A stretch of 10,578 nucleotides of DNA from Candidatus Glassiibacteriota bacterium (GCA_016934095.1 JAFGTO010000110.1:1-10578), one strand, 5' to 3'. Positions 1-7,816 are shown, counted from the first letter of the stretch. The notes: generated from the letters alone by a model not told the origin. Translations and numbers: made by a program.

Positions 1-35
1 CATGGATCAACTCGGATTATGGAAGAAATGAATTT

Positions 36-77
36 ACCCTTTTAGGGTCACCCACAAGCCACCCCTTTTAGGGGTGG
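36..77. repeat. Two tandem related hairpins downstream of the SGNH gene
   Basis: Two small palindromes share the core CCCTTTTAGGG. The first pairs ACCC (36-39) with GGGT (45-48). The second pairs CCACCCC (59-65) with GGGGTGG (71-77) around TTTTA. They lie 25-66 nt beyond the stop codon of the minus-strand SGNH gene, so they could stop or stabilise its transcript. Neither has a clear U-run after it on the minus strand, so a classic intrinsic terminator is not well supported. A REP-like repeat pair is the alternative reading. Confidence 0.45.
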
Positions 78-101
78 TTATTGACTTGTAAATAAACAGG
101 G

Positions 102-1415
102 TTAGACCTCCATGCCGGCCAGGCAGCCCAGGATCTGCCTGGCGATCAACAGGTGGGCCTTGGGGTTCTGGTGGATCCGGTCCACGGCATAGATCTCCTG
201 CTGGTCCTGCCCATCCAGCAGGGAAAAGATATCCAGGTAGCCGGTCCCCAGGGAATCGGCCGCGGCTTTCAATTGCCGGTTGATTGCCTGGAACACCTCG
301 AGGTCGGCCCCGTCAAGCTCCGGGGAGCGCGGGTATGACAGCAGGACCACCCTGCCGCCGCCCGCCCTGATCAGGTCCGTGATCCTGGTGATGTTTTTAC
401 GGTACTGCTCCGGGGCGACCGCCGGCTCGGTCCGGCCCCAGTGGCGGCAGTCGTTGCCGCCCAGCATGACAAAGACGATGTCCGGTTTCTGGTCGAGCAG
501 GTCCGGCCCGATGCGGGCCAGGGCCTCGCCGGAGTCATCCCCGCCCTTGCCGGCGTTGGTAACCGTAATCTTGGGGTTGACTTTGTCCAGCACCGCGGCC
601 ACGATGTCCGGGAACGGCGCCTGGGTGGACCAGTGGATGGGGTCCATGTTGGAGTCGCCCAGGAAGCCGAGCCTGAGGGCCGGGAGCCTGGCCAGGGCGC
701 TGAGGGCGGGTTTCAGCCCGGGATCTTTCAGCAGCCCTGAGGCCAGGGTGTCGGCGGTTACCTGGCCGTTGAACTTGCCGGCCCAGGAGTCGATCTTGAT
801 CATGGTGATGAAGTAATCGAAAGGTGCGGTGCTGTAAGCCTGCTTGCCGGTCTTCGGGGAGGCAGCGGCGGCCAGCTCCTCGAGGCGGGGGCGGCCGGAG
901 CTCTCCAGCCCCAGGTCGCGGAGAGTCAGCGGGCAGCCCAGGGCCAGGAGGAAGGGGAGGAAATCCTGCATCACCGTGCCGTCCCGCTCCAGCTCCAGGC
1001 ACATCTGGAAGGCGGCGGCATAGCCGTCGAGCAGGCCGCGGGTATTGCCCCTGGTCTCGGGGGCTTCCGAGAACAGCTCCATTATCACCGCGGCGGGGTC
1101 ATCCCTGCTGTCGGCCCGGGGCAGCCCGGAGGCGGCCGCCAGGAAGTCCTCCAGTTGTTCGCGGCCCGTGCCACTGCCGGTTTTCAGGTAGTGAGCGACA
1201 GCCTCGGGCTCCAGCCGGACAGTCTCCAGGAAGATGTTTTCGGCCTGCCCTAACACGCTCTGCGGGTCTTCCCCGCGGGCGAGTGCCTGCTGCTCCAGGC
1301 GTACCATTTTCAGCGATGCGCCGGCGAGATTTTTAGCGCGCTCCTGCGCAGAAGGCTCCCTGGTACAGGATACAGCCACCAGCAGGCCGGCGAGAAAGAT
1401 CAGGACAGCGTACAT
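102..1415 (-). CDS. SGNH/GDSL-type hydrolase lipoprotein
   Basis: This is a predicted lipid-anchored SGNH hydrolase of 437 residues, probably an esterase or deacetylase acting on carbohydrate esters; the substrate is unknown. All four SGNH blocks are visible: GDSN with catalytic Ser255, the block II Gly within NAGKGGDD, GGND with Asn321, and DRIH with Asp412 and His415. Residues 1-17 form a hydrophobic signal ending in a lipobox (AVSC, Cys17). Residues 18 to about 245 are a mostly helical, Ala/Leu/Glu-rich region that I do not recognise. I chose the ATG at 1415 because AGGGGGG (1431-1425) sits 9 nt upstream and the lipobox follows at once. An in-frame ATG at 1472 overlaps the previous stop (ATGA) and would add 19 residues, including the only Arg before the lipobox, so it stays possible. 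The gene follows the GH123-like gene with a gap of 53 nt and is probably cotranscribed with it. Confidence 0.85.
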   Translation of the reverse strand: MYAVLIFLAGLLVAVSCTREPSAQERAKNLAGASLKMVRLEQQALARGEDPQSVLGQAENIFLETVRLEPEAVAHYLKTGSGTGREQLEDFLAAASGLPRADSRDDPAAVIMELFSEAPETRGNTRGLLDGYAAAFQMCLELERDGTVMQDFLPFLLALGCPLTLRDLGLESSGRPRLEELAAAASPKTGKQAYSTAPFDYFITMIKIDSWAGKFNGQVTADTLASGLLKDPGLKPALSALARLPALRLGFLGDSNMDPIHWSTQAPFPDIVAAVLDKVNPKITVTNAGKGGDDSGEALARIGPDLLDQKPDIVFVMLGGNDCRHWGRTEPAVAPEQYRKNITRITDLIRAGGGRVVLLSYPRSPELDGADLEVFQAINRQLKAAADSLGTGYLDIFSLLDGQDQQEIYAVDRIHQNPKAHLLIARQILGCLAGMEV

Positions 1416-1468
1416 CAGCGGGGTCCCCCCTGTAAAGAAATGGTATGTATGCGCACGGGCCTGCAGGG

Positions 1469-3325
1469 TCATTTACCCAGCAGGCCGAGCAGCTTCTCCC
1501 TGGCCAGGTCGTAGTCATCCCCCCGCTCGGACCAGGGCACCGGCTCGTCCAGGCCGACCTCGTTCAAGCCCCTGGGCACCACTGACCTGATGATCTCCAG
1601 CACCTTGTCGCGGCCGGCTTTCTGCTCGGCCAGCCACATGATCTCGTAGTCCTGCTGGCCCCGGCGCATGTTTTTCAGCCGGATCGAGCCGAGCAGGCGG
1701 TTCAGGCCACGGTCTTCCTCCGGGTAAAAGGGCATCCTTCCCGGATAGAGCACCACCCCGTCCCCGTTGGCCCAGTTCATGCTCCAGCTAATAAAGGTCA
1801 GCGGCTCGGTGAAAACCCGCTGGTGCAGGTGGCCCTTGGGCCCCTGGAAGTTGTGCTGCCAGTGAGTGCCCTCCCAGAGGAACCAGGTGCTGACCCCGTA
1901 GAGGTACTTGACCCAGGCGTTGACCCGGAAGTCCACGGCCTCGGCCTCCAGGATCACGGCCCCGTAGCGGGGGCGGCGGCCGTTGTAGAACCAGTGGTCC
2001 CTGCCCTGGCTTTTCAGGGCCGGGAGCTGCTCGAGGTTCACCCCTCTGCCGCCGGCCCAGATGTCGATGTCCTCAGCCAGCTCCTCGGTGTATTCCCTGG
2101 TGGTGAACACAGGCAGGCGCTTGCCGGGCCCCGGGTTGTCATGCACCCAGCCGGCGTGCTCCTTGATCCAGGGGAACTGCACCGGCCCGGGCTCATCGAT
2201 CATGTACCAGAAATAGACCACACCGGGAGCATTGGCCTCGAACCACTGGACCCAGAGGTCAGACTCGCGGCGGGTGCTTGCTTCATCGGCCATGGCCCGG
2301 TTGGTGATCGAGCCGTAGCAGCCCACGGTGAAAAGGCGCTCGCCGCAGCCCTGGCCGGGCCCGCTGTATCCGGCCTCCGGGGTGAACGCACTGCCGTCCA
2401 CGTACGGCTTGTAGTCTTCCATCATCCGCTCGTCGAAAACAGAGGTGTGCGCGGCCGAGCCGCCCACTAGGTCGATCCGGTGGCGGTGGGACTCGAACTT
2501 GAGCATGCGCTCGGCTTCTTCGCGGGAGAGCTCCGGAAAATAATCGTTGACCACCCCGACACTGCCGTAGAGCCAGATGTTGGAGTGGTTCTCATCCGGC
2601 AGGTAGTGCGGCAGCAGGGTAACCTCCAGCTTAATCTCGGCCACGGTGCGGCCGGCCTCATAGACCTTGACCCTGCCCTGGTACAGTCCGGCGGGGCAGC
2701 TCCTGTCGCGCGGAAGGTGGAGGTCCACCCAGAAGCCCTGGTTCTGACGGGTTGCGGCCGGGATTACCTCCAGGGTGTTCTGCCTGCGGTTGACCTCTTC
2801 AGAGGTGGGCGGAATGTCTATGGGGAAACCGCCGCGGCCGGCCCTGGCATCCGGCGGGATCAGCACGCTGGGGATCCAGCCGGTCATGCGCTTGGGGGCG
2901 GAGGCCTCCGAGCCGTAAAACCACAGTGGCTGGGTGGGTCTTCTCACCCGGATGTAGTGCTCGCTGAAAACCTCGATGGTCCCGCCCGGGCCGTAAAGCG
3001 GCGGGCCGGGAGCGCCGATGGCCTTGCCGGAGGCTGCGTGGACCGGCGGCTCCACCGCCACCTCCACCGCCCTGGCCCCGAGGCCGTCTGCTTCCACGAT
3101 CACCTGGAAGGCCAGCACCTCGTTGTACAGGCCTTTCAGCCTGACCGTGCTGCCGTCCCAGACGCTGTTGCGCTGTTTCAGAGGGCTGTCGTCCTGATAG
3201 CGGAAGATTTTTTCCCCGTCGCCCACTGCCCAGGCGGACACCACCGCTGCGTGGAGCGGGACCCGGGCGGCCAGGGCGGTCAGGACGAGCAGTGCCGCGG
3301 CCAGCGGCCATCTCGAGCGGGACAT
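1469..3325 (-). CDS. GH123/DUF4091-like glycoside hydrolase, copy 1
   Basis: This 618-residue secreted protein has the architecture of the DUF4091/GH123 family, whose characterised members are beta-N-acetylgalactosaminidases using substrate-assisted catalysis. Seen here: a signal peptide (about 1-26, ending LHA), an N-terminal beta-sandwich-like region with AFQVIVEA near 72-79, and a barrel region with YFWYMIDEPG. In that motif Asp377-Glu378 match the adjacent Asp-Glu catalytic pair of GH123. Aromatic-rich stretches such as WFLWEGTHW (481-489) and the typical C-terminal block LYPG...SIRLKNMRRGQQDYE (526-561) follow. The start is supported by GGGGAGGT (3338-3331); a nearer ATG at 3330 is out of frame. 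The protein is the tandem paralogue of the next gene: 60 of the last 79 residues are identical by hand count. The substrate is inferred, since DUF4091 proteins are diverse and most are untested. Confidence 0.88.
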   Translation of the reverse strand: MSRSRWPLAAALLVLTALAARVPLHAAVVSAWAVGDGEKIFRYQDDSPLKQRNSVWDGSTVRLKGLYNEVLAFQVIVEADGLGARAVEVAVEPPVHAASGKAIGAPGPPLYGPGGTIEVFSEHYIRVRRPTQPLWFYGSEASAPKRMTGWIPSVLIPPDARAGRGGFPIDIPPTSEEVNRRQNTLEVIPAATRQNQGFWVDLHLPRDRSCPAGLYQGRVKVYEAGRTVAEIKLEVTLLPHYLPDENHSNIWLYGSVGVVNDYFPELSREEAERMLKFESHRHRIDLVGGSAAHTSVFDERMMEDYKPYVDGSAFTPEAGYSGPGQGCGERLFTVGCYGSITNRAMADEASTRRESDLWVQWFEANAPGVVYFWYMIDEPGPVQFPWIKEHAGWVHDNPGPGKRLPVFTTREYTEELAEDIDIWAGGRGVNLEQLPALKSQGRDHWFYNGRRPRYGAVILEAEAVDFRVNAWVKYLYGVSTWFLWEGTHWQHNFQGPKGHLHQRVFTEPLTFISWSMNWANGDGVVLYPGRMPFYPEEDRGLNRLLGSIRLKNMRRGQQDYEIMWLAEQKAGRDKVLEIIRSVVPRGLNEVGLDEPVPWSERGDDYDLAREKLLGLLGK

Positions 3326-3357
3326 GTCATACCTCCCCGTGGAATGGGTTAGAAGTG

Positions 3358-3559
3358 TGTTGAAATATCAAGAATTCAGAGTATAAAGGCTGTCAAGGGC
3401 CGTTTCCACTCTTGGGCCGACAACATGCGGCAAGGAATTCTTAATTGCATAACATATGTGAAGTCTTATAGTTACATTGGAAACGGCTTGCCTTGCCCTT
3501 GACAGCCAATGAAGCAATAATTTTCAAAACGGGGCGTTGAGCTCTTTTTTCAACGCCCC
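3358..3559 (-). repeat. 202-nt structured repeat, copy A
   Basis: This is the first of three copies (A, B, C), read here on the minus strand, the sense of the upstream gene ending at 3603. Parts in minus-strand order are: a 10-bp stem GGGGCGTTGA/TCAACGCCCC (3531-3540 with 3550-3559, 9-nt loop); a 23-nt spacer; the 5' arm of a long stem (3507-3496), a 9-nt bulge (3495-3487, CAAGGCAAG in sense) and the rest of the arm (3486-3478); a 69-nt loop (3477-3409); the continuous 21-nt 3' arm (3408-3388); and a 30-nt tail ending TATTTCAACA. It fills most of the gap between the two GH123-like genes. No open frame is conserved through it. It could be a 3'-UTR RNA or a MITE-like element; I know no named family for it. 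Confidence 0.9.
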
Positions 3560-3602
3560 TTTAGAGCCGTAATGCCGACAAGGATTCCGGGATCGTTTTC
3601 GC

Positions 3603-5459
3603 TCAGTCGCCCAGCAGGTTCAGCAGCTTCTCCCTGGCGACATCGTAGTCCTCTCCCCGCTCGGACCAGGGCACCGGTTCATCCTTGCCGACATCGCTGA
3701 AAGCCTTGGGCACAACCGACTTGACAACCTCGAGCACCTTTTCGCGGCCTACTTTCTGCTCGGCCAGCCACATCAGCTCGTAGTCCTGCTGGCCGCGGCG
3801 CACGTTTTTCAAGCGGATCGAGGGCAGCAGGCGGTCCAGGCCGCGGTCTTCATCGGGGTAGAAAGGCATCCTGCCGGGGTAGAGCAGCAACCCGTCGCTG
3901 TTGCCGTAATCCCACCACCAGTTTAGGTAGGTCAGCGGGTTGGAGAAGACCCGCTGGTGCAGGTGTCCCTTGGCCCCGGAGCTGTTGTGGAGCCAGTGGG
4001 TCGATTCCCAGATAAACCAGGTGTCCACCCCGTAAAGGTACTTGATCCAGGCGTTGACCCGCAGGTCTGCCGCCTCGACTTCCAGCAGGGTGTGTCCCCA
4101 GAACGGGCGGTTGCCGTTGTAGAACCAGTAGTCCTTGCCCTCTTTGACCAGCTCCTTTCTTTTTTCGAGGTCGATCCAGCCGGCCCAGATATCGATACAG
4201 TCCTTGATCTCGGGGGTATACCTGCGGGTGAGGAAGACAGGCAGGCGCTTGCCCGGCCCCGGGTTGCCGTGGATCCAGCCGGAGATCTTCTCGATCCAGG
4301 AGTACTGGGTCTCGCCGGGCTCATCGATGATGTAGTAGAAATACCGCACGTCCGGGACGTTGGCCTCGAACCAGCTCACCCAGAGGTCGGACTGGCGCTC
4401 GACCGATTCCCGGCTTTCACGGCCCAGTACGTCCGAGCCGTACATGCCGACCGGGAACAGGCGCTCGCCCTCGCCCTCGCCGGGCCCCTGGTAGCCCCGG
4501 GCCGGGGTGAACGCGCTGCCGTCCAGGTAGGGCTTGTAGGCCTCCATCATCTCCGGATCGAAGCGCGAGGTGTGGGGATCGAAGCCGCCCACCATGTCGA
4601 TGCGGTGGCGGTGGGCCGTATGCTTGAGCATCCGCTCCAGTTCATCGGGCGGGGTGTCCGGGAAATAGCTTTCGATTTTCGAGTTGAAAAGCCAGACGTT
4701 GGAGTGGTTCCGGTCGGGCAGGTAGTGCGGCAGCAGCTCGACCTCGAGCGGCAGCACGGCGGCTTCCCTGCCTTTACTGAGCACCCTCACCTTCCCGGAA
4801 TATGTCCCCGCAGGGAACTGGCGGTCCCTGGGCAGGTGGAGGTCGACCCAGAACCCCTGGTTCTGCCTGAGGGCGGTGGGCACGACTTCAACTTCGTGGT
4901 GGCGGATGACCTGTGTTTTAGCGCGCGGGATATCCAGCGGCTGCCCGCCCCGGCCGGCCCTGGCATCCGGCGGGACCAGGGCATCGGGGATCCAGCCGGT
5001 CATGCGCTTGGGCAGGGAGGCCTCGTTACCGGCCAGCCAGTTGGTCTTGGTCATGACCTGGGTGGGGTGTTTCACCTGGAGGTAATGCTCGCTGAAAACC
5101 TCGATCGTTCCCGACGGTCCGTAGCGCAGGGGCACCTCGGCCCCGATCCTTTTCCCCGAGGCCTGGTGCGCCGGGGGCTCCACCACGATTTCCACCGCCC
5201 CGGCCCCCAGACTGTCCGCCTCGACTATCACCTGGAAAGCCAGCACCTCGTTGTAGAGCCCTTTCAGGCGGACAGCGCGGCCGTCCCACACGCTGTTTTT
5301 CAGCCGGGAGGGGTGGTCCGCCTGGTAACGGTATACCTTCTCCCCGTCGCCCACCGCCCAGACCCCGGTGATCCCGCCGTAGAGCCGGGTCAGCCCGGCG
5401 AGCGACACCAGCAGGAGCGGAAACAACAGTTGTCTCAGTCTCCGGTTTATTTTATTCAA
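3603..5459 (-). CDS. GH123/DUF4091-like glycoside hydrolase, copy 2
   Basis: This paralogue of the 1469-3325 gene has the same length (618 residues) and collinear motifs. Residues 1 to about 28 are a signal peptide with a basic start (MNKINRRLRQ). The catalytic-type Asp379-Glu380 pair lies in YFYYIIDEPG, and the C-terminal block SIRLKNVRRGQQDYE (547-561) is nearly the same as in copy 1. The start codon is TTG (5459-5457), backed by GGGGAGG (5472-5466) 6 nt upstream. That SD lies inside the end of the heparinase-like gene, with which this frame overlaps by 8 nt, so translation is probably coupled. No ATG alternative exists near the N-terminus. Differences from copy 1 cluster in short loops (around 134-145, 258-270 and 341-354), where substrate preference could have diverged; that is inference. 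GH123-type beta-hexosaminidase activity is likely but untested. Confidence 0.88.
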   Translation of the reverse strand: MNKINRRLRQLLFPLLLVSLAGLTRLYGGITGVWAVGDGEKVYRYQADHPSRLKNSVWDGRAVRLKGLYNEVLAFQVIVEADSLGAGAVEIVVEPPAHQASGKRIGAEVPLRYGPSGTIEVFSEHYLQVKHPTQVMTKTNWLAGNEASLPKRMTGWIPDALVPPDARAGRGGQPLDIPRAKTQVIRHHEVEVVPTALRQNQGFWVDLHLPRDRQFPAGTYSGKVRVLSKGREAAVLPLEVELLPHYLPDRNHSNVWLFNSKIESYFPDTPPDELERMLKHTAHRHRIDMVGGFDPHTSRFDPEMMEAYKPYLDGSAFTPARGYQGPGEGEGERLFPVGMYGSDVLGRESRESVERQSDLWVSWFEANVPDVRYFYYIIDEPGETQYSWIEKISGWIHGNPGPGKRLPVFLTRRYTPEIKDCIDIWAGWIDLEKRKELVKEGKDYWFYNGNRPFWGHTLLEVEAADLRVNAWIKYLYGVDTWFIWESTHWLHNSSGAKGHLHQRVFSNPLTYLNWWWDYGNSDGLLLYPGRMPFYPDEDRGLDRLLPSIRLKNVRRGQQDYELMWLAEQKVGREKVLEVVKSVVPKAFSDVGKDEPVPWSERGEDYDVAREKLLNLLGD

Positions 5460-7629
5460 AGTTGACCTCCCCGAAATGGTGGTCGGTTATGTCCAGGCTC
5501 CGGACCTTGCCCGAGCCCTCCAGGATCACCGTGTAATTTCCGGGTTTCAGCCCGGTAAAGAGATATTGCCCGTGGTTGTCGGCAGCGGTGCGCAGGTCGG
5601 CGGCCCCTTCCAGCCTGAGGGCGGCTTTTTCCACTGGCAGGCCCTTGCTGTCGAGCACCCTGCCGGAAACAGAGTAGCCTATCCCCGGCCCGCTGAGGCT
5701 ATAGGGAAGCTCGGCGCGGGGATCGAAAGCCACCCGGTATCTGCCCCCTTCCAGGGTCAGGGACACCCGGCGCGGAGCTGACCCGGTAAGCTCGACCACA
5801 GGAGAGGCCCCGCCCTCCGGCGGGGTCTCGGGCAGATAGAGCACGGTCAGGAAAACAGTCTCTTCCGCGTCAGGGGCTTTCACCTCCAGGCGCCAGGCGT
5901 TGTCGTACTGGCCGTTGTAGGCAGGCACCGAGGCCCAGTTGGTGCCGCCGTAGGCGAACGGCTCATCCGGCCCCCCGGCCACGGCCTGCTGAGCTCCCTC
6001 CGGGAGCAGCGTGTATATCGTCAGTGAGCGGTCGGCGGTGGCTGCATATTTTTGCCGGAGGGATACCTGCTGCGGAGTGTGCAGCAGCAGGGTCTTGGGA
6101 AAATCCGCCCCGGAGGCTTGCACCAGGTCGCAGAGCACCACCCAGTCCGGCTTGATAAAGAGGAGCTGACGGCACCAGCGGCGGACCTTGTCAGGGTTGT
6201 AGGCGCCGGCCGCCTCGCCCACGGCCAGGTCGTGGCTGGGGCCGGTGAGGAAGGAGGTGATCCGGCCGGTGTCGCGCATCCGCCGCTGGGCGTACCACTG
6301 CTCGCGGGTGGCCGGCTTGAGGGTCCAGTTCTGGATGATCTGCCCGCCGTCATTGGCAGGCTCGGGGACATCGGTAGGCCCGAGGAAACGCTCGCTGGTG
6401 TCCAGCACAGTGATACAATTATGGCTGACCGTGCGGATGCGCCAGTTGACGTAGTGCTCGTCCACCTCCCCGTTGTACACTCCCGGCTCGACTATCAGCG
6501 GCCGGTTGCGGAAGACTGTGAACGAGCCCTGGGCTGCGTGCTGGTGGTAGGTGTACCAGGGTCCGCAATGGAAATGGACAAAGGAGGCCTGCCCGCTCCA
6601 GGAGCTCCTCATCAGGGCCAGGCCGACCCCGGGTATGAGCCTCGAGGCCGGCAGCTCGCCGGCAGGAGCGGGCTCCACCGAGGGGTCGGAGAAGATCAGG
6701 TCCCAGTAGGGGCGGCAGCTCAGGCTGTCGGCGAAAGTGTCGAGCCACCGGCGGCCATGCCCGGAGCGGAGCTCGCCGGTGAGGAAAGTCATCATTTCCC
6801 GGTCCTGGCGCAGGATCACCGGCCAGTCGTTGTCCTCGTACGGCAGCAGGAAGCTGCCGTCGGGCGCGGTGCCGTAGACCAGCCAGAGTACCTTGTCCCG
6901 CCAGTAGCTGCTGCCGCTGATATGGTCTTCCAGGCCGGCCGAGCGCCAGGCGAGCAGCAGCTGGAGGGCGTAGAAGGCGCCGTGGCGGTCGTAGTCGTAG
7001 CCCTCTGGCCAGCCGCCGCCGTAGCCGGCCCTGCCGGCCATGTCGTCAGCCGCCGCCCCGTCCCCGGTGACCTCCAGGAACTCCTGCAGCTCGGCCCGGA
7101 CCTGGGGGAAAAGCTTTTCCGCTTCCGGCTCATCCTCCCAGGCGGCCAGCACGGCCAGACCCTGGGCCATGTTCCGGCCGCGGCACATGTTGTGGTAGAC
7201 CGTGGGTATCTGGTAGCGTCCGGCCACGGCCCGGGCGGACTCGAGGAGCTTGCCGGCGAAGAGCCTGCGCTCGCCGGCACTCAGCGCCTGGTAGGCCCAG
7301 TCAAAAGCCAGGCAGCGCTGAACCAGCGGCTCGTAGCGGTCCACTGTCCCGCCCAGTGCCTTGCGCACGCCATTCAGCCGGGTGGTGTCGCCGGACAGCA
7401 GGAAGACCAGGGCCTTGTCTGCAACGGAGGCGGAACGGAGGACCCGCTCCCAGGCGGGGGCATAAGCTGGGTCGAGGGTCCTGGCGCGGAGCTCTGCGAC
7501 ACTGGGGACACCGCTGCGGCCGGTGCTTCCGAGGTAAAGGCGGGGATGAGGGGCCAGCTCCCGGCCGAGGGCCGGCAGGGAAAGCAAAATCAGGGCCGAA
7601 GCTGCGAGTGAAAAATGTTTTATCCTCAT
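5452..7629 (-). CDS. Heparinase II/III-like secreted polysaccharide lyase with C-terminal regulatory-like domain
   Basis: This 725-residue secreted protein resembles heparinase II/III-type lyases, which cleave uronate-containing polysaccharides by beta-elimination. Residues 1-22 are a signal peptide. Residues about 45-300 look like the helical toroid, with HNMCRGRNMAQG (146-157) and EGYDYDRHGAFY (209-220), a Tyr/His-rich strip of the kind that lines the catalytic cleft. The hallmark second domain starts near 330: YHQHAAQGSF (361-370), EPGVY (381-385) and SHNCITVLD (402-410). Residues about 652-712 (SVSGRVLDSKGLPVEKA to KPGNYTV) form a carboxypeptidase-regulatory-like beta-sandwich, a probable accessory or cell-surface module. 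The ATG has GGGAG about 8 nt upstream. This is the first gene of the minus-strand unit and overlaps the next gene by 8 nt. The exact PL family and substrate cannot be set by eye. Confidence 0.85.
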   Translation of the reverse strand: MRIKHFSLAASALILLSLPALGRELAPHPRLYLGSTGRSGVPSVAELRARTLDPAYAPAWERVLRSASVADKALVFLLSGDTTRLNGVRKALGGTVDRYEPLVQRCLAFDWAYQALSAGERRLFAGKLLESARAVAGRYQIPTVYHNMCRGRNMAQGLAVLAAWEDEPEAEKLFPQVRAELQEFLEVTGDGAAADDMAGRAGYGGGWPEGYDYDRHGAFYALQLLLAWRSAGLEDHISGSSYWRDKVLWLVYGTAPDGSFLLPYEDNDWPVILRQDREMMTFLTGELRSGHGRRWLDTFADSLSCRPYWDLIFSDPSVEPAPAGELPASRLIPGVGLALMRSSWSGQASFVHFHCGPWYTYHQHAAQGSFTVFRNRPLIVEPGVYNGEVDEHYVNWRIRTVSHNCITVLDTSERFLGPTDVPEPANDGGQIIQNWTLKPATREQWYAQRRMRDTGRITSFLTGPSHDLAVGEAAGAYNPDKVRRWCRQLLFIKPDWVVLCDLVQASGADFPKTLLLHTPQQVSLRQKYAATADRSLTIYTLLPEGAQQAVAGGPDEPFAYGGTNWASVPAYNGQYDNAWRLEVKAPDAEETVFLTVLYLPETPPEGGASPVVELTGSAPRRVSLTLEGGRYRVAFDPRAELPYSLSGPGIGYSVSGRVLDSKGLPVEKAALRLEGAADLRTAADNHGQYLFTGLKPGNYTVILEGSGKVRSLDITDHHFGEVNFE

Positions 7630-7721
7630 GTCCGTTTCTCCCTGAGTCTGTTGGTGGCCTGATGCCGGATGATTTCCGCCCCGGCCCTAACCTGGATTAT
7701 TCACAAGTTAACGTAACACTC

Positions 7722-7746
7722 GTAGGGGCAGACCCATGTGTCTGCC
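7722..7746 (+). repeat. REP-like hairpin preceded by GTAG
   Basis: GTAGG is followed by a perfect 7-bp stem, GGCAGAC (7727-7733) with GTCTGCC (7740-7746), around a 6-nt loop. GTAG next to a hairpin is the arrangement recognised by REP-associated tyrosine transposases (RAYTs) in other bacteria, so a solitary REP-type unit is likely. Five Ts follow 3 nt later (7750-7754), so it could also act as a plus-strand terminator, though no plus-strand gene lies upstream in the window. Confidence 0.5.
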
Positions 7747-7755
7747 TGCTTTTTC

Positions 7756-7816
7756 AAAATTATAATTTTCAATGGGCGCTTCATGTCGTTGAAGTTATCT
7801 TTCAACGGCCCTCTAG
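7756..7816 (-). repeat. Partial fourth copy of the 202-nt repeat (5' end only)
   Basis: On the minus strand, CTAGAGGGCCGTTGAAA (7816-7800) nearly repeats the entry sequence of copies B and C (CTAGAGGGGCGTTGAAA). It forms a 7-bp hairpin (CGTTGAA 7787-7793 with TTCAACG 7801-7807). Further on, the 11-mer TTGAAAATTAT is shared with the spacer of copy A. The long stem is missing. It sits directly against the tail of copy B, in the same orientation. I read it as a truncated copy or a half-element left by recombination; chance similarity of AT-rich sequence is possible for the 11-mer. Confidence 0.5.

Noticed and set aside
3388..3507. TTGACA in each arm of the long stem as outward promoters
   Set aside because: Both arms contain a perfect -35-like hexamer, but no acceptable -10 lies 16-18 nt away in most copies; in B only a 4-of-6 match (CCTAAT) appears.
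3531..3559. The GGGGCGTTGA hairpin as a classic intrinsic terminator
   Set aside because: The stem is strong, but no U-run follows it in gene sense in any of the three copies; a role at transcript ends remains possible by other means.
3957..5465. Long plus-strand frames opposite the enzyme genes (also 6052-7611)
   Set aside because: They are antisense to genes with clear domains, have low-complexity Pro/Gly/Val-rich translations, and result from high GC at third codon positions.
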